Part shown: positions 5,907 to 6,469 of the stretch, piece by piece
Layout: the number at the start of each line of letters is the position of its first letter
How positions within the stretch are numbered: the first letter of the stretch is position 1
NCBI GenBank assembly: GCA_028703215.1
Contig: JAQVNH010000063.1
Coordinates: 1-6,469 of the forward strand
Origin: Eubacteriales bacterium
Lineage (GTDB): Bacteria; Bacillota; Clostridia; Acetivibrionales; STF1-152
Length of the DNA: 6,469 bases
Direction of reading: 5' to 3'
Program-made: the position numbers and the translations under genes
The notes under the pieces: model-generated
What the model saw: only the letters and a program-made list of their open reading frames with translations
Databases searched by the model: none
What the model was told of the DNA's origin: nothing

Positions 5907-6469
5907 CATCGCTTTTTTTTTCGTTTTTTCATGTTCTCCAAGGATATTACGGATTCAGCTATTTCCTTTATCGGGACCCTCAGATCCATGCTCCTCATCC
6001 TGATCTTATTATACGCCTCATTTTCAGTCAGCGACTCGTTCCTTATAAGTATGGCTTTGGCTATTCCAAGCAGGTCCCTCGATTTGCTTCGCGCGTTTGC
6101 CTGTGTCAATCGGCGGTTTAATTCGCGGATCCTCCGAAAACTTTCAAGAGACATCTCAACTGTATTTAGCAATACATCCGGGTATGCATTTTTTTTGGAA
6201 AACGATACAACAGACGTTTCGTCCAATATACTTTGGATTTCAGGATTCCTGCTTTCTGCCATAATAATGCACGAGCACAGCTTTTCATCATCGATGGTCT
6301 CTATGGCAAGCCTCATATGCCCAAGGCTGACAGCCGAGTCAATAATAGCAAAGTCCGGATGAAATGACCTGACAAGCCTTATAGTCCCTGCAGGGTCGCC
6401 GCAGCTGCCCATAAAAACATAACCGCCTGGATCAAGCACATTCCGCAGCGATATGTGAAATGAATTCTC
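5906..6469 (-). CDS. ANTAR-domain response regulator (5' end outside window)
   Basis: ANTAR proteins bind paired hairpins in nascent RNA and prevent transcription termination, usually under control of a receiver domain. The frame is open to the window edge with 187 residues visible; by comparison with receiver domains only about ten N-terminal residues seem missing. The receiver part (about 1-105) keeps a likely phospho-acceptor Asp44 in FAIIDSAVSL and a conserved-type Lys after the last strand (FSKKN, 90-94). The acidic pair would lie off the edge. A linker helix (105-128) leads into the ANTAR helices, about 131-175: RDLLGIAKAIL, ENEAYNKIRMRSM and IKEIAESVI. The C-terminus is strongly basic (KKRKKKR) and includes a run of nine A. 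An internal GTG at 6439 is not a credible start because it would remove the first receiver helix. The RNA targets and partner kinase are not visible. Related clostridial genes often sit beside glutamine synthetase, but that cannot be tested here. Confidence 0.88.
   Translation of the reverse strand, partial: ENSFHISLRNVLDPGGYVFMGSCGDPAGTIRLVRSFHPDFAIIDSAVSLGHMRLAIETIDDEKLCSCIIMAESRNPEIQSILDETSVVSFSKKNAYPDVLLNTVEMSLESFRRIRELNRRLTQANARSKSRDLLGIAKAILIRNESLTENEAYNKIRMRSMDLRVPIKEIAESVISLENMKKRKKKR

Overview
The window carries six genes, all on the minus strand, so the biological order runs from high to low coordinates: an ANTAR-type response regulator (cut by the right edge), prfB (release factor 2, needing a +1 programmed frameshift), larE, larB, larC and guaA (GMP synthase). 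The protein types, purine-rich Shine-Dalgarno (SD) sites, many GTG/TTG starts and moderate base composition suggest an anaerobic Firmicute of the class Clostridia. That assignment is inferred from gene style and not from any marker gene.

Right part (about 5700-6469): the ANTAR regulator ends at 5906. A stem-loop and two good sigma-A-like promoters in tandem lie between it and prfB, so prfB probably opens a new transcription unit. prfB starts at a GTG at 5773, runs 25 codons to an in-frame UGA, and continues in the +1 frame from 5697 to 4648. Its SPF and GGQ motifs fall at residues 205-207 and 250-252.

Middle (1804-4651): larE, larB and larC encode the whole known pathway that turns nicotinic acid adenine dinucleotide into the nickel-pincer nucleotide (NPN) cofactor. 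LarB carboxylates and hydrolyses, LarE thiolates, and LarC inserts nickel. larE overlaps prfB by 4 bp (GTGA), larB follows after 59 nt and larC after 26 nt. No LarA racemase is present in the window, so the enzyme that uses the cofactor is elsewhere or unknown. LarE has the three cysteines expected of the [4Fe-4S]-type enzymes, unlike the sacrificial Lactiplantibacillus plantarum enzyme.

Left part (1-1803): guaA is preceded by a 144-nt gap holding a candidate promoter and five degenerate 16-17 bp tandem repeats, which would lie in its promoter-proximal leader. The 123 nt after guaA show a paired 8-mer direct repeat and no convincing terminator for guaA.

Nothing here is a clearly new system. 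The points most worth following are the NPN operon without LarA that is translationally linked to prfB, the cysteine pattern of LarE, and the unexplained repeat array before guaA.
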